A DNA stretch of 64,000 nt from contig NZ_CP050965.1 of NCBI RefSeq assembly GCF_012273215.1, positions 1,658,541 through 1,722,540 on the forward strand, given 5' to 3'. The notes under the pieces are model-generated. The model did no database searches. It worked only from the letters and a program-made list of their open reading frames with translations, and was not told where the DNA came from. Below are positions 42,550 through 52,632 of the stretch, in pieces. Position 1 is the first letter of the stretch. Each line of letters opens with the position of its first letter. The stretch is from Gemella haemolysans (GTDB taxonomy: Bacteria > Bacillota > Bacilli > Staphylococcales > Gemellaceae). A program made the position numbers and the translations under genes.

Positions 42550-43230
42550 CTATCTTCCACGACGTTTTGCTTGTGGAGCAGCTTTTCTTGCAGGTTTGTG
42601 ATTTTGTTGAACAACAGGTCTGTGTGCTGCTGGTTTTTGAGCTACTGCTGTTGGTCTTTGAACAGCTGGTTTTTGAGCTACTGATTTGTGCGCTACTACA
42701 GTAGGTCTTTGAGCTGGTTTGTGTGTAGTTACTACTGTATGTTTGTGATTTGTCACTACTGTGTGGTTTGTAGTTGAAGAATGACTTACAGACCCTGAAG
42801 CAACTAGTTGTTTGTGAACTTGAGTTGTAGCTACTACATGAGCTTGAGCTTGAGTAGTTACATATGCGTATGTTTGAGTGTACGGTTTGCTAATTTGCCT
42901 AGCTGGTTTTTTAGTGAAGTACACTTGGTATACTAATTCTTGATCGTAGATTTTGTTGGCTGCGATTTGATTTTTACTTTCATTAGAAAAATCACGTTTT
43001 GAAATATTATATTCATTAGCTAAGTTTTGAGGAAGAGAAATTGTTGCAAATACATTCTCATCTCCTGATAATTTTGCACTTTCTGCTAATCTTTTGTTAG
43101 TTCCTTCTTCAAGGTAATCAACTCTTACATTGATTTTTTTGTTTGCAGCTTCTACTTTTGCATCATTTACATTAGCAAATGAGAAAACTAGTAATGCTGG
43201 TAATACTGCTTTTAAAAGTTTTTTAAACAT
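42550..43230 (-). CDS. secreted basic His/Lys/Pro-rich protein with one MucBP-like segment
   Basis: This 226-residue protein has a signal peptide (KKLLKAVLPALLVFSFANVN, cut near AKVEAA). A short beta domain follows (KINVRVDYLEEGTNKRLAES to YQVYFTKKP) that looks like a MucBP-type module. The C-terminal half is low-complexity, rich in His, Lys, Thr, Val, Gln and Pro (AQKPAVQRP repeats) and ends AKRRGR. There is no sortase signal. The positive tail could hold it to wall polymers, and the histidines could bind metal; both are inference. Confidence 0.75.
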   Translation of the reverse strand: MFKKLLKAVLPALLVFSFANVNDAKVEAANKKINVRVDYLEEGTNKRLAESAKLSGDENVFATISLPQNLANEYNISKRDFSNESKNQIAANKIYDQELVYQVYFTKKPARQISKPYTQTYAYVTTQAQAHVVATTQVHKQLVASGSVSHSSTTNHTVVTNHKHTVVTTHKPAQRPTVVAHKSVAQKPAVQRPTAVAQKPAAHRPVVQQNHKPARKAAPQAKRRGR

Positions 43231-43574
43231 AGTTTCACCTTAATTTGTTTTTTTCGGAATTGATATCTAATATAAATACGTATCTTTACCGGAATTAATA
43301 ATATTATAAATAGAAATTTACGTCAATCATTTTTCGAAGAAATTTTATTATTTTACAAAGTTTTATACGTATTAAAAATCTCTATTCAACTTCAATTTAA
43401 ATCTAACTTAAAATACAGTTAAAATAGCGTTAGATTTGAGTAAGTATATATTTAGTTTTCGATTGAAATAAATAAAATATCCCACTATTAACCATCTCCA
43501 AAATAAGATAATAGCAATTTATTTAATAAATATATGTTAATTAGTTTTCACTGATGTTTTTATAGTATACAAGC
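43231..43574. other. intergenic region upstream of the basic protein gene
   Basis: Apart from the promoter at 43298-43326 the region is AT-rich and shows no gene. An IS end relic begins at 43575. Confidence 0.5.
43298..43326 (-). promoter_or_regulatory. promoter of the basic secreted-protein gene
   Basis: TTGACG (43321-43326) and TATTAT (43298-43303) are 17 bases apart on the minus strand, about 68 bases before the start codon, which is preceded by AAGGTGAAACT. Confidence 0.55.
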
Positions 43575-43608
43575 AAATTTTTCCATGCCCCGGATTTAGT
43601 ATACAACC
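43575..43608. mobile_element. solo ISL3 right-end relic
   Basis: 34 bases from AAATTTTTCCATGCCCCGGA to ATACAACC are practically identical to the right end of the intact element at 2465-2498. No transposase code is attached. It sits directly against the terminator of the giant adhesin. Confidence 0.8.
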
Positions 43609-43610
43609 CC

Positions 43611-43646
43611 AAAAAATCGAGGTAGAGATTGCTCTCATACCTCGAT
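43611..43646 (-). terminator. terminator of the giant adhesin gene
   Basis: ATCGAGGTA and TACCTCGAT (43616-43646) with an inner AGAG/CTCT form a long stem, followed on the minus strand by six T. It lies 38 bases after the stop codon. Confidence 0.85.
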
Positions 43647-43683
43647 TCATTTTTAATAGTAGTAAAGTTATCTTACTTTAATA

Positions 43684-46600
43684 CTATTTGTTTTTACGTT
43701 TTCTGATTGCTGCTGCAATTCCTGCAAGTAATACACCGAATCCTGCTGCTGCGCTAGATGTTTCGCTACCTGTGTTAGCTAGACGTTTAACTTGTGCTTT
43801 AGGAGTAGCTGCAGTTACTTTTCTGAAGATGTGACGTACATTTCCATTTTCGTCAACTACAGTTCTTACGAACTCGTATCCTTCAACTATTCCCATACCT
43901 TTAGCTCCATTTTCAGATGGTTTTAATGGGTTTCCATTTTCATCTGTCCATGTTGTAATGATGTTTGTAGCTGGGATACGTGTTGATTTCTTGAAGATGT
44001 GACGTACATTTCCGTCTTCGTCAACTACAGTTCTTACAAACTCGTATCCTTCAAATGTTCCTTTACCTTTAGCTCCATTTTCAGATGGTTTTAATGGGTT
44101 TCCATTTTCATCTGTCCATGTTGTAATTACTGCTGCTGGAGTTGGAGTTGGAGTTGTTACTTTTTCGTATACGTGCTCTGTGTCTCCATTTGGAAGAGTC
44201 TTAGTTTCTACGAATCTGTATCCTGGAATATCTTTCTTAGGTGTTGTTCCTTCTTCTGTTGGATTTCCTGGAATTTCTTTTCCTTCTTTATCCTTGAATG
44301 AAGTTGTTACTTTTTCGTATACATGTTCTGTGTCTCCATTTGGAAGTTTCTTAGTCTCTACGAATTTGTATCCTGGAATATCTTTCTTAGGTGTTGTTCC
44401 TTCTTCTGTTGGATTTCCTGGAATTTCTTTTCCTTCTTTATCCTTGAATGAAGTTGTTACTTTTTCGTATACGTGTTCTGTATCTCCGTTTGGAAGAGTC
44501 TTAGTCTCTACGAATTTGTATCCTGGAATATCTTTCTTAGGTGTTGTTCCTTCTTCTGTTGGATTTCCTGGAATTTCTTTTCCTTCTTTATCCTTGAATG
44601 AAGTTGTTACTTTTTCGTATACATGTTCTGTGTCTCCATTTGGAAGCTTCTTAGTCTCTACGAATTTGTATCCTGGGATATCTTTCTTAGGTGTTGTTCC
44701 TTCTTCTGTTGGATTTCCTGGAATTTCTTTTCCTTCTTTATCCTTGAATGAAGTCTTAACTTTTTCATAGACGTGTTCTGTATCTCCGTTTGGAAGAGTC
44801 TTAGTTTCTACGAATCTGTATCCTGGGATATCTTTCTTAGGTGTTGTTCCTTCCTCAGTTGTTGTTCCTTCGATTACGTGTCCGTTAGTATCTACGAATG
44901 ATGTAGTTACTTTTTCGTATACATATTCTGTATCTCCATTTGGAAGTTTCTTAGTTTCTACTACTTTGTATCCTGGAATGTTCTTAGGATCTTTTGTTCC
45001 TTCTTCTGTTGTTGTTCCTGGGATTGGGTTACCTTTTCTATCTACGTGCTTAGTTGTTACTGGTTCGTAGATATGTTTAGTGTTACCTTTTTCATCAGTT
45101 TCAGTCTTAACTAATTTGTATCCTGGAATAGTTTCTGATGGGTTTTTACCATCTTTAGATGGAAGTAATTCAGTTTCTTTACCGTCTTTTCCTACTACTA
45201 CAAATTTAGTGTCAGGACGAACTGTTGGTGTGTAAGAAGCTTTGATTGTCTTACCGTTCTTATCTTTACGTACAACTTCTACTGGAGTAGCTGTTCCTAC
45301 GAAGTTTGGTTCTGGAGTGAATGTCACTTTACCATCTTTGTCGATTGTGTAAGTTCCTTCTCCTGGTACTTTCTTCTCAGTTGTTCCATCAGAGAATGTT
45401 GGAGCTACTGTAGTGTCTACATCACCTTTGAATACTGGAGTATTAGATTGAGGTTGTCCTTTAGCACCTTCAGAAACTACGTTTTCTGTAGTTGTTTTAC
45501 CTAATACTGTTGGTGTGTATTTAGCTGTTACTGGTGTTCCGTTTTCGTCAACACGTTTAACTGTTACACCTTTAGCTTCTCCTACGAAGTCTGGTTCTGG
45601 AGTGAATGTTACTTTACCGTTCTTATCGATTGTGTAAGTTCCTTCTCCTGGTACTTCTTTCGTAGTTGAACCATCTTCAAATGTTGGAGCTACTGTTTCA
45701 TCGATTGGTACTGTTACAGTCTTACCGTTTACTTTAGTAGTTCCAGCTGTGAATACTGGAGTTTCTGATTGAGGTTGTCCTTTTTCACCGATTGATGTTA
45801 CGTCTTTACCTGTTGGTGTTACTGGTAATACTACTGGTGTGTATTTAGCTGTTACTGGTGTTCCGTTTTTATCAACACGTTTAACTGTTACACCTTTACC
45901 TTGACCTGTGAAGTCTTTTTCTGGAGTGAATGTTACAGTTCCGTCTGGAGCTACTGTGTAAGTTCCTTCTCCTGGTACTTCTTTCGTAGTTGATCCATCT
46001 TCGAATGTAGCTGGTTTAGTATCATCAAGTTCTACAGTTTTTTCTACACCGTTAACTGTTGTTTTACCTGCTTCAAAGGCTGGTTTACCTTTTTGAGTTG
46101 CACCTTGTACATCAGTTGTAGTTACACCTTCTGCAGTTGGTGTTACCGGTTTAACTGTTGGTGTGTATTTAGCAGTTACTTCTGTACCATTTTTGTCAGT
46201 ACGTTTAACTGTTACACCGCTAGCTTTACCTGTGAATTGTGGTTCTGGAGTGAATGTTACTACACCATTTTCAATTGTATAAGTTCCTTCTCCTGGTACT
46301 GTTACTGAATCTACTGATTCTCCTGTTTTCGGATCTACTAATTTAGCTGGTTCATCAGATAATTCTACAGTTACATCTTTACCGTTAACTGTTGTTTTAC
46401 CTGGTGTAAATACTGGAGTTCCAGTTTGTTTAGCACCTTGTACGTCTTCAGATACTACGTCATCTGATGTTGGAGTAACTGGTTTAACTGTTGGTGTATA
46501 TTTAGCTGTAGCTGGAGTTCCATTTGTATCTTTACGTTGAACTTCAACACCTTGTGCTTTACCTGTGAAGTTTGCTTCTGGTTTGAATGTTACTTCACCA

Positions 46601-49600
46601 GTTTCTGGGTTGATTGTGTAAGTTCCTTCTCCTGGTACTGTTACTGATTTTTCATCAGTCGGTTCACCAGTTTCTGGATCGATTAATTTAGCTGGTACTG
46701 TTGGGTCGATTGGAGCTTTTTCGTGACCTTCTGTGAATGTTGGAGTTCCACTTTGCTCTTGACCTTGCGCACCTTCAGAAGTTGTTCCTTTAGCAGTTGG
46801 TTTAACAGGCGTGATATTTGGAGTGTAAGTTGTTGTTACAGCTGTTCCGTTTGTATCTTTCGCTTGAACTGTTACTGGTTTAACTTCTCCTGTGTAAGTT
46901 TTGTCTGTTGGAGTGAATACTGCAACTGGATCTTTACCATCTTCTTTAACAAGAGTGTATTCACCGATTACATTACCTTTAGGATCTTTAGCTGGTACTT
47001 TTTCAGCTGGTTGTCCATTTTCATCTAATAATGTGTAAGTTGTTGGATCGATTGCTACTACTTCTTCAGTTTTAGCTTTTGTCATTGGGTCTTCAACTTC
47101 AACTACCCCACCTTTGAATTTAACTGGTTGGCTTTGAGTTTGACCTTGAATGTCTGAAGTTACTGATGGTTCTGCAGTTGGTTTAACACCGATTACTACC
47201 ACTGAGTATTTACCAAGTGCTGGAGTACCGTTTTTATCAACACGTTTAACTGTTAATTCAGTACCTTTTCCTGTGAATCCTTTTTCTGGAGTGAATGTTA
47301 CAGTTCCATCTTCTTTAACTGTGTAAGTTCCTTCTCCTGGAATTGTTACAGTTGTTGTCTCTTGACCTGTGGTTGGGTCAATTAGTTTTGCTGGTACATT
47401 ATTGTCGATTTCAACAGTTTTTTCAACACCGTCAATTGTTACTTTACCACCAACGAAGTTTGGTTTACCACTCTGTTCTTTTCCTTGGACACCTGCAGTT
47501 ACAACTTCAGTTCCTTCTGGAGTTGCTGGGTGTACTACAGCTGTGTATTCTGCAGTTACTGGAGTTCCGTTTTGGTCTTTACGAACAACTGTCATTGTTG
47601 TTCCTTTACCTTTGAATTGTGGGTCTGGAGTGAAGTGTACTGTTCCATCTGAATCAACTGTGTACGTTCCTTCTCCTGGAATTGTCTTAGTAGTTGTTCC
47701 ATCTTCGAATGTTGCTGGTACTTTATCATCCATTGGTACTTCTACTTCTTCACCGTTGATTGTAGTTTTACCAGGTTTGAATTCTGGTTTACCACTTTGT
47801 GGTGCACCTTGAATATCTTCAGTGAATGTATTAACACCTACTGGAGTAACTGGTTTAACTGTTGGAGTGTAAGTAGCCGTTGTTGGCGTTCCATTCGCAT
47901 CTTTCGCTTGAACTGTTGCTGGCACTGGAGTACCTACGAAGTCTTTGTTTGGTGTGAATGTTACTTTACCTGTTGTTGGATCGATTGTGTATGTTCCAAC
48001 TTCTTTTCCGTTAGCGTCTTTCGCTGGAATTGTTGTTGCATCAGTTGGTTGTCCAGTAGCTGGATCGATTAATTTAGCTGGTTGTTCAGCATCGATCTTC
48101 ATAGGAACTTTAGCATCACCTTGAGTGAATGTTGGAGTTCCTTCTTGAGGTTGTCCTTGAGCACCTTCAGATGTTACAGGTTTTCCTGTTGGTTCTACTG
48201 GAGTAATTTCTGGAGTGTATTTTGTAGTTACTGGAGTTCCATTTGTATCTTTAGCTTGGATAGTAACTGGTTGTACTTCACCTGCATATGTTTTATCGGT
48301 TGGTGTAAATACCGCAGTTGGTTTACCGTCTACAACTTTAAGTGTGTAAGTACCGATAACATCTCCTGCTGGGTTTTTAGCTGGTACTGATGCAGCTGGT
48401 TGTCCATTTTCATCTAATAGTGTGAATGAATTAGTATCAAGTGGCACTTCTTTTTCAACACCGTTAACTGTTGCTTTACCAGGTTTGAATGTTACTTCTT
48501 TAGATTGTTCAACACCTTGTACGTCTGTTGTTTCAACTGGTGAAGCAGTTGGTGTTACACCTACGATAGTTGGAGTATAAGTTGTTTTAACTTTAGTTCC
48601 ATTTTCGTCTTCTGCTTGAACGTTAGCTGGTTGTACTTTACCTTTGTATTCTTTGTTAGTTGGTATGAATGTTACTTTGTTAGTAGCTGGGTCAATTGTG
48701 TATTCCCCTACTTTGTTTCCTTCTGGATCTAAAGCGTTTACTGGAGTACCTGCCGCTACTGGGTTACCTGAAGCGTCAAGTAGAACCGCTGAGTTAGCTT
48801 TAATTGGCACTGATTTTTTAACACCTTCGATTGTTGTATCACCAGGTGCAAATGACACAGTTCCATCTTGTACTTCACCTTGGATACCTGAAGATTCCGC
48901 TGGTGTCGCTGTTGGTGTTACACCTACGATGTGTGGTGTGTAAGTAGTATTTACTTTAGTTCCGTTTTTATCTTCTGCTTGAACTTTAGCTGGTGTTACT
49001 TTACCAGTATAAGATTTGTCAGTTGGTGTGAATGTTACTTCTCCTGTTGCTGGATCGATTGAGTAAGTACCTACTTGAGTTACTCCATCTTCAGCGTATG
49101 CTGGAGTTGTTTGTCCTGGTTGAACTTCATTTCCTTCTTTGTCTAGAAGTTTGTGAGAGTTTTCTTTAATTGGCACTTCTGCATTTCCTGCTGTGAATGT
49201 AGGAGTTCCTTTTTGAGTTTCACCTTGCACTCCTGCTGAATCTGTTGGTTTAGCTGTTGGTTCTACAGCTGTTACTGTTGGAGTGTATTTTGTAGTAGCC
49301 GTAGCTGTTACATCTTGTCCATCTTTATTTTGACCTACTGGTGCTGTTAATGTTACATCAACACCTGTTGCAGTTCCTTTGAATGTTGGAAGTGGTTGGA
49401 ATGTTACTTCACCTGTTGTTGGGTTGATTGTGTAAGTTCCTTCTCCATCAACCGTTACAGAATCTACTTTAGCTCCAGTTTTTGGATCTACTAATTTAGC
49501 TGGGTACTGTGCACTTGGCGTTACAGTTGCAGCATTATCTGTTCCAGCATCAGTTTTGAATGTTGGAGTTTTCTTCTGTTCTTTTCCTTGAACATCTGTT

Positions 49601-52600
49601 GATGTTTCTGGGTCAGCTGTGATTTCTTTTGGAGTTACTGTTGGAATGTATACAGCATCCATAGTTTTTGTAGTCGTTGAATGTGTACCATCATTGATGT
49701 TTTCAAGACCATTTTGAGCTGTTAATGCAGTCCATCCCGTAGATTCACCATTTGAGTCCACTGCTCGTAGTGTAATACCATCAGCTTTACCTACGAAGTT
49801 AGCTTCTGGAGTGAAAGTAATCTTGTCATCTGTTACTGTATAAGTACCTTGACCTGCTTTAGTGTAAGTTTTTGTTAATGATCCATCTGGGTTAACGATC
49901 ATTACACCTTCAGATTGAACTTTCTTAGTAGTTTCAGCACTGATTACATTACTTTGTTCAGTATACTGAATTTTACCGTATGAGTTGAATGTAGTTTTAC
50001 CGTTGTTAGAACCTAGGTCAGATGCATCGTCACCTAATGGACGTGTTCTGAATTCGATACCTACAGATTGAGTTTCACCTTGTTTACCAGTAGTTTCTTC
50101 TTTATCTCCACGTGGTGGGTGAATTACTTGGATTTGGTTATCTTCTACTTCCCCTGAGTATGCAATTCCATTTGGTTTTTCTACTTGAGCTTCATCTTTT
50201 GCGATACGAACACGGAAGTTTACAACATCTTTACTAGTATCAACTACTTGAGTATTTGTAAATGTTAATTCTACTATTTGATCATTTCCTGTTACTGTAG
50301 CAATATTAGATTCTTCACCTTTATCGAATTTACCATTACCATTGAAGTCAATAAATCCACGAACATAAGCTGGTGCAACTGTATCTGTATAGTTGTCATT
50401 ACCATTAGCTGAAGCTCGAACTTTAACTTTATAAGTGTTCTCCGGACCTCTAACTAATTGTACTTCTGGACGACCCGTATCTTTGTTAATATGTACATTT
50501 TCTGGAGCAATAAGTTGATCTACACCTTCATCGGCATTGTCTTTCTCGTCATCTGAATCAACTCCGATTACACGAGTACCTGGAGCTGAGTCGATATCAG
50601 CTTTTACTTTACCTAAGTATGGTTGTTGAATTTGTTTAATTGTTTTTGTATCATAATCAATAGATTGAGTTCTTAAGTAGTGTTCAGCCATTCCATAAGA
50701 TTCTGGAAGATCTCCAAAGTCAGAGAACTTAATACCAATCATAGAAGATTGTTGTCCAGAAGACATGATATAAAATCCTACTTCAGTTACGTTTGCCGTA
50801 GATAATACTGGCGTTCCAGATCCATTTTGATTTATGTAACCCCCAAACACTTGTGAACCTAGACCTGCAGTAGCTGCATCAGGAGTCGCAAATTTTTTAC
50901 CACTTAGAGCATTATAGAATTTTTCATCTTGCCATTTAAGGACAGCAGTTTTACCACCATTCATATCTTTAAATTGATCAAGAGGCTTATAGGCATTTTT
51001 ATTTGTTTTATATCCAACAATCGCTGCAAGATCCCATGGAGTACCGTTAGTTGTGTAAATTTCAGACTCAAGAGGTCCGATATCTTCCCCAGAAGTCATA
51101 ACGATACCAGGTTTTACAGGTTTACCATTATAAGTCGCTGTTATATCGAATTTAACCCCAGCTGCTTGACCATTTTTAGGCTGTCCTGCAGGGTTTGTTC
51201 CTGCGATTGTTGTTTTAGCTCTACCAGTTGTTATACCAGAATTAGCAACGTGAGTATATCTATTTTGAGGATTAGCTCCAAGTCCTGTTGCACCATTTTC
51301 CGGATTAAATTTATTTTCTTTATCCGGTTGATAAGAACTTTCTAAATCAGTTCCAGCTACACGGTTTTTGAATATTTCAGTTGATTCGAACGGTTTCAGT
51401 TCTTTAACTTTCATAGTAACGATATAACCAGGAATCAATTCTTTTGTATATGTAGAACCAATTTGAAGTTGGTTAGAGGCTGTTAAATTTGTCCATGCAC
51501 TCGTATCTCCAAAGTCTAACCATTGGATTTGGTCATTTAAGTCTTTAATTTCTTTTAAGTTATCTTCGTTTGTTTTAACTTTGATATCTGATAATGAAGA
51601 ATATCCATGATCTTCTAACCATTTTTTACCTGTTTCAGTCGAAGCATCTTTAAGCGCTGTAGTAGTCGCTTCCGCTAATACTACATCGAATTTACCATTA
51701 CGTTTAGCTCCAGCATTCTCTAACTCTGTGTAAACTGCTTTGATAGAGTTGCTTAATTCTGCTAAACTTTTAGCGATTTGTTCTGTAGTCGCTTTGTCGT
51801 TTCCTAATAATTCTTTAGCTACTTTTAATGCTTCTTCGTTTTTCACTACTGCAGCTTGTACTGCTGGTTTTGCTTCTACTTTTAAGTCTTTTTTGCTTAA
51901 TTCAGTTTTAGCAAGTGTGTTAGTTACTTCTGCTTCTGAAGCTACTTGTGTTAATTCTTTTTTAGCTGCTGCTTCTTCTTTTTCTTCTTTAGTAGCTGTT
52001 GCTTCTTTAGCTTTTTGTTCAGCTTCTTTTTTCTCTTCTAATTTTTTGTCGAAAGCTTGAGCTTTAACTTCTGTTACTACTTGGCTTAAAGCTTGAATTG
52101 CTTGAGCTTGTGCATCTACTTCTGCTTGTGTAGCTGCTTCGTTAGCTAATACTGCTTTAGCTGCTGCTAATGCCTCTTTCGCTGCTGCTACAGCTGCTTT
52201 GTCAGCGTCTTGAGCTGATTTTAATTTTTCTTCTAATGTTGCAATACTTGCTTTTAAGATTTCTTTTTTAGCAGTTGCTGCTTTTGGAGTTTCTTCTTTT
52301 GCAACTTCTGCTTTCGGTGTAGCTTCAGTTTTTGGTGCTTCTGCTCCTACTTTTTCTGCTACTGCTGCTGCAACATTTTCTTTTGTAGTTTCTACAACAG
52401 GTTTTGCTTCTGCTTTTGGTGCAGCTTCTGCTTTTCCAGCTCCGTTTGTTGTATTATCTACAGCTGTGTTGTTTGGTACTTCTTCAGCAGCTTGTACTGC
52501 TCCAGCACCAAAAAAGATACTCGCACCGATTACTACTGATGCAGTACCGACTTTAAACTTCTTGATAGAATAAGATTCTACTTTTGTACCTTGTTTGGTA

Positions 52601-52632
52601 TCTTTTAAATGTTGATTATTTTTACCTACCAT
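43684..52632 (-). CDS. giant CshA-like fibrillar sortase-anchored adhesin, 2982 residues
   Basis: The surface protein starts behind AAGGAGGAATATA. In order it has a YSIRK-type signal (YSIKKFKVGTASVVIGASIF, residues 21-40), an Ala/Glu/Lys-rich region likely coiled coil (about 50-310), a non-repetitive region resembling the CshA adhesive domain (about 314-690), and a GEVED-type segment (FIDFNGNGKFDKGE; NGIAYSGEVEDNQIQV). There follow fourteen CshA-type fibril repeats of about 90-120 residues (PGEGTYTI...GEVTFTPE...), seven 50-residue MucBP-like repeats (about 2475-2827), and two WTDENGNPLKPSENGAKG repeats. The end is LANTG (about 2951), a hydrophobic stretch and RKRKNK. CshA binds host fibronectin in streptococci; the ligand here is unknown. 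Confidence 0.93.
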   Translation of the reverse strand: MVGKNNQHLKDTKQGTKVESYSIKKFKVGTASVVIGASIFFGAGAVQAAEEVPNNTAVDNTTNGAGKAEAAPKAEAKPVVETTKENVAAAVAEKVGAEAPKTEATPKAEVAKEETPKAATAKKEILKASIATLEEKLKSAQDADKAAVAAAKEALAAAKAVLANEAATQAEVDAQAQAIQALSQVVTEVKAQAFDKKLEEKKEAEQKAKEATATKEEKEEAAAKKELTQVASEAEVTNTLAKTELSKKDLKVEAKPAVQAAVVKNEEALKVAKELLGNDKATTEQIAKSLAELSNSIKAVYTELENAGAKRNGKFDVVLAEATTTALKDASTETGKKWLEDHGYSSLSDIKVKTNEDNLKEIKDLNDQIQWLDFGDTSAWTNLTASNQLQIGSTYTKELIPGYIVTMKVKELKPFESTEIFKNRVAGTDLESSYQPDKENKFNPENGATGLGANPQNRYTHVANSGITTGRAKTTIAGTNPAGQPKNGQAAGVKFDITATYNGKPVKPGIVMTSGEDIGPLESEIYTTNGTPWDLAAIVGYKTNKNAYKPLDQFKDMNGGKTAVLKWQDEKFYNALSGKKFATPDAATAGLGSQVFGGYINQNGSGTPVLSTANVTEVGFYIMSSGQQSSMIGIKFSDFGDLPESYGMAEHYLRTQSIDYDTKTIKQIQQPYLGKVKADIDSAPGTRVIGVDSDDEKDNADEGVDQLIAPENVHINKDTGRPEVQLVRGPENTYKVKVRASANGNDNYTDTVAPAYVRGFIDFNGNGKFDKGEESNIATVTGNDQIVELTFTNTQVVDTSKDVVNFRVRIAKDEAQVEKPNGIAYSGEVEDNQIQVIHPPRGDKEETTGKQGETQSVGIEFRTRPLGDDASDLGSNNGKTTFNSYGKIQYTEQSNVISAETTKKVQSEGVMIVNPDGSLTKTYTKAGQGTYTVTDDKITFTPEANFVGKADGITLRAVDSNGESTGWTALTAQNGLENINDGTHSTTTKTMDAVYIPTVTPKEITADPETSTDVQGKEQKKTPTFKTDAGTDNAATVTPSAQYPAKLVDPKTGAKVDSVTVDGEGTYTINPTTGEVTFQPLPTFKGTATGVDVTLTAPVGQNKDGQDVTATATTKYTPTVTAVEPTAKPTDSAGVQGETQKGTPTFTAGNAEVPIKENSHKLLDKEGNEVQPGQTTPAYAEDGVTQVGTYSIDPATGEVTFTPTDKSYTGKVTPAKVQAEDKNGTKVNTTYTPHIVGVTPTATPAESSGIQGEVQDGTVSFAPGDTTIEGVKKSVPIKANSAVLLDASGNPVAAGTPVNALDPEGNKVGEYTIDPATNKVTFIPTNKEYKGKVQPANVQAEDENGTKVKTTYTPTIVGVTPTASPVETTDVQGVEQSKEVTFKPGKATVNGVEKEVPLDTNSFTLLDENGQPAASVPAKNPAGDVIGTYTLKVVDGKPTAVFTPTDKTYAGEVQPVTIQAKDTNGTPVTTKYTPEITPVEPTGKPVTSEGAQGQPQEGTPTFTQGDAKVPMKIDAEQPAKLIDPATGQPTDATTIPAKDANGKEVGTYTIDPTTGKVTFTPNKDFVGTPVPATVQAKDANGTPTTATYTPTVKPVTPVGVNTFTEDIQGAPQSGKPEFKPGKTTINGEEVEVPMDDKVPATFEDGTTTKTIPGEGTYTVDSDGTVHFTPDPQFKGKGTTMTVVRKDQNGTPVTAEYTAVVHPATPEGTEVVTAGVQGKEQSGKPNFVGGKVTIDGVEKTVEIDNNVPAKLIDPTTGQETTTVTIPGEGTYTVKEDGTVTFTPEKGFTGKGTELTVKRVDKNGTPALGKYSVVVIGVKPTAEPSVTSDIQGQTQSQPVKFKGGVVEVEDPMTKAKTEEVVAIDPTTYTLLDENGQPAEKVPAKDPKGNVIGEYTLVKEDGKDPVAVFTPTDKTYTGEVKPVTVQAKDTNGTAVTTTYTPNITPVKPTAKGTTSEGAQGQEQSGTPTFTEGHEKAPIDPTVPAKLIDPETGEPTDEKSVTVPGEGTYTINPETGEVTFKPEANFTGKAQGVEVQRKDTNGTPATAKYTPTVKPVTPTSDDVVSEDVQGAKQTGTPVFTPGKTTVNGKDVTVELSDEPAKLVDPKTGESVDSVTVPGEGTYTIENGVVTFTPEPQFTGKASGVTVKRTDKNGTEVTAKYTPTVKPVTPTAEGVTTTDVQGATQKGKPAFEAGKTTVNGVEKTVELDDTKPATFEDGSTTKEVPGEGTYTVAPDGTVTFTPEKDFTGQGKGVTVKRVDKNGTPVTAKYTPVVLPVTPTGKDVTSIGEKGQPQSETPVFTAGTTKVNGKTVTVPIDETVAPTFEDGSTTKEVPGEGTYTIDKNGKVTFTPEPDFVGEAKGVTVKRVDENGTPVTAKYTPTVLGKTTTENVVSEGAKGQPQSNTPVFKGDVDTTVAPTFSDGTTEKKVPGEGTYTIDKDGKVTFTPEPNFVGTATPVEVVRKDKNGKTIKASYTPTVRPDTKFVVVGKDGKETELLPSKDGKNPSETIPGYKLVKTETDEKGNTKHIYEPVTTKHVDRKGNPIPGTTTEEGTKDPKNIPGYKVVETKKLPNGDTEYVYEKVTTSFVDTNGHVIEGTTTEEGTTPKKDIPGYRFVETKTLPNGDTEHVYEKVKTSFKDKEGKEIPGNPTEEGTTPKKDIPGYKFVETKKLPNGDTEHVYEKVTTSFKDKEGKEIPGNPTEEGTTPKKDIPGYKFVETKTLPNGDTEHVYEKVTTSFKDKEGKEIPGNPTEEGTTPKKDIPGYKFVETKKLPNGDTEHVYEKVTTSFKDKEGKEIPGNPTEEGTTPKKDIPGYRFVETKTLPNGDTEHVYEKVTTPTPTPAAVITTWTDENGNPLKPSENGAKGKGTFEGYEFVRTVVDEDGNVRHIFKKSTRIPATNIITTWTDENGNPLKPSENGAKGMGIVEGYEFVRTVVDENGNVRHIFRKVTAATPKAQVKRLANTGSETSSAAAGFGVLLAGIAAAIRKRKNK
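44150..45205 (-). repeat. 150-bp tandem repeats coding MucBP-like modules
   Basis: Seven 50-codon units lie near the adhesin's C-terminus. The four central ones (about 44162-44761) are almost identical at DNA level, each coding KDKEGKEIPGNPTEEGTTPK and DIPGYKFVETK(K/T)LPNGDT. Alternation of KKLPNGD and KTLPNGD copies suggests duplication of a two-unit block. Copy number is likely variable. Confidence 0.9.

Noticed and set aside
44180-44770. 196-residue plus-strand frame with repeats
   Set aside because: Antisense shadow of the 150-bp MucBP-like repeats of the giant adhesin.
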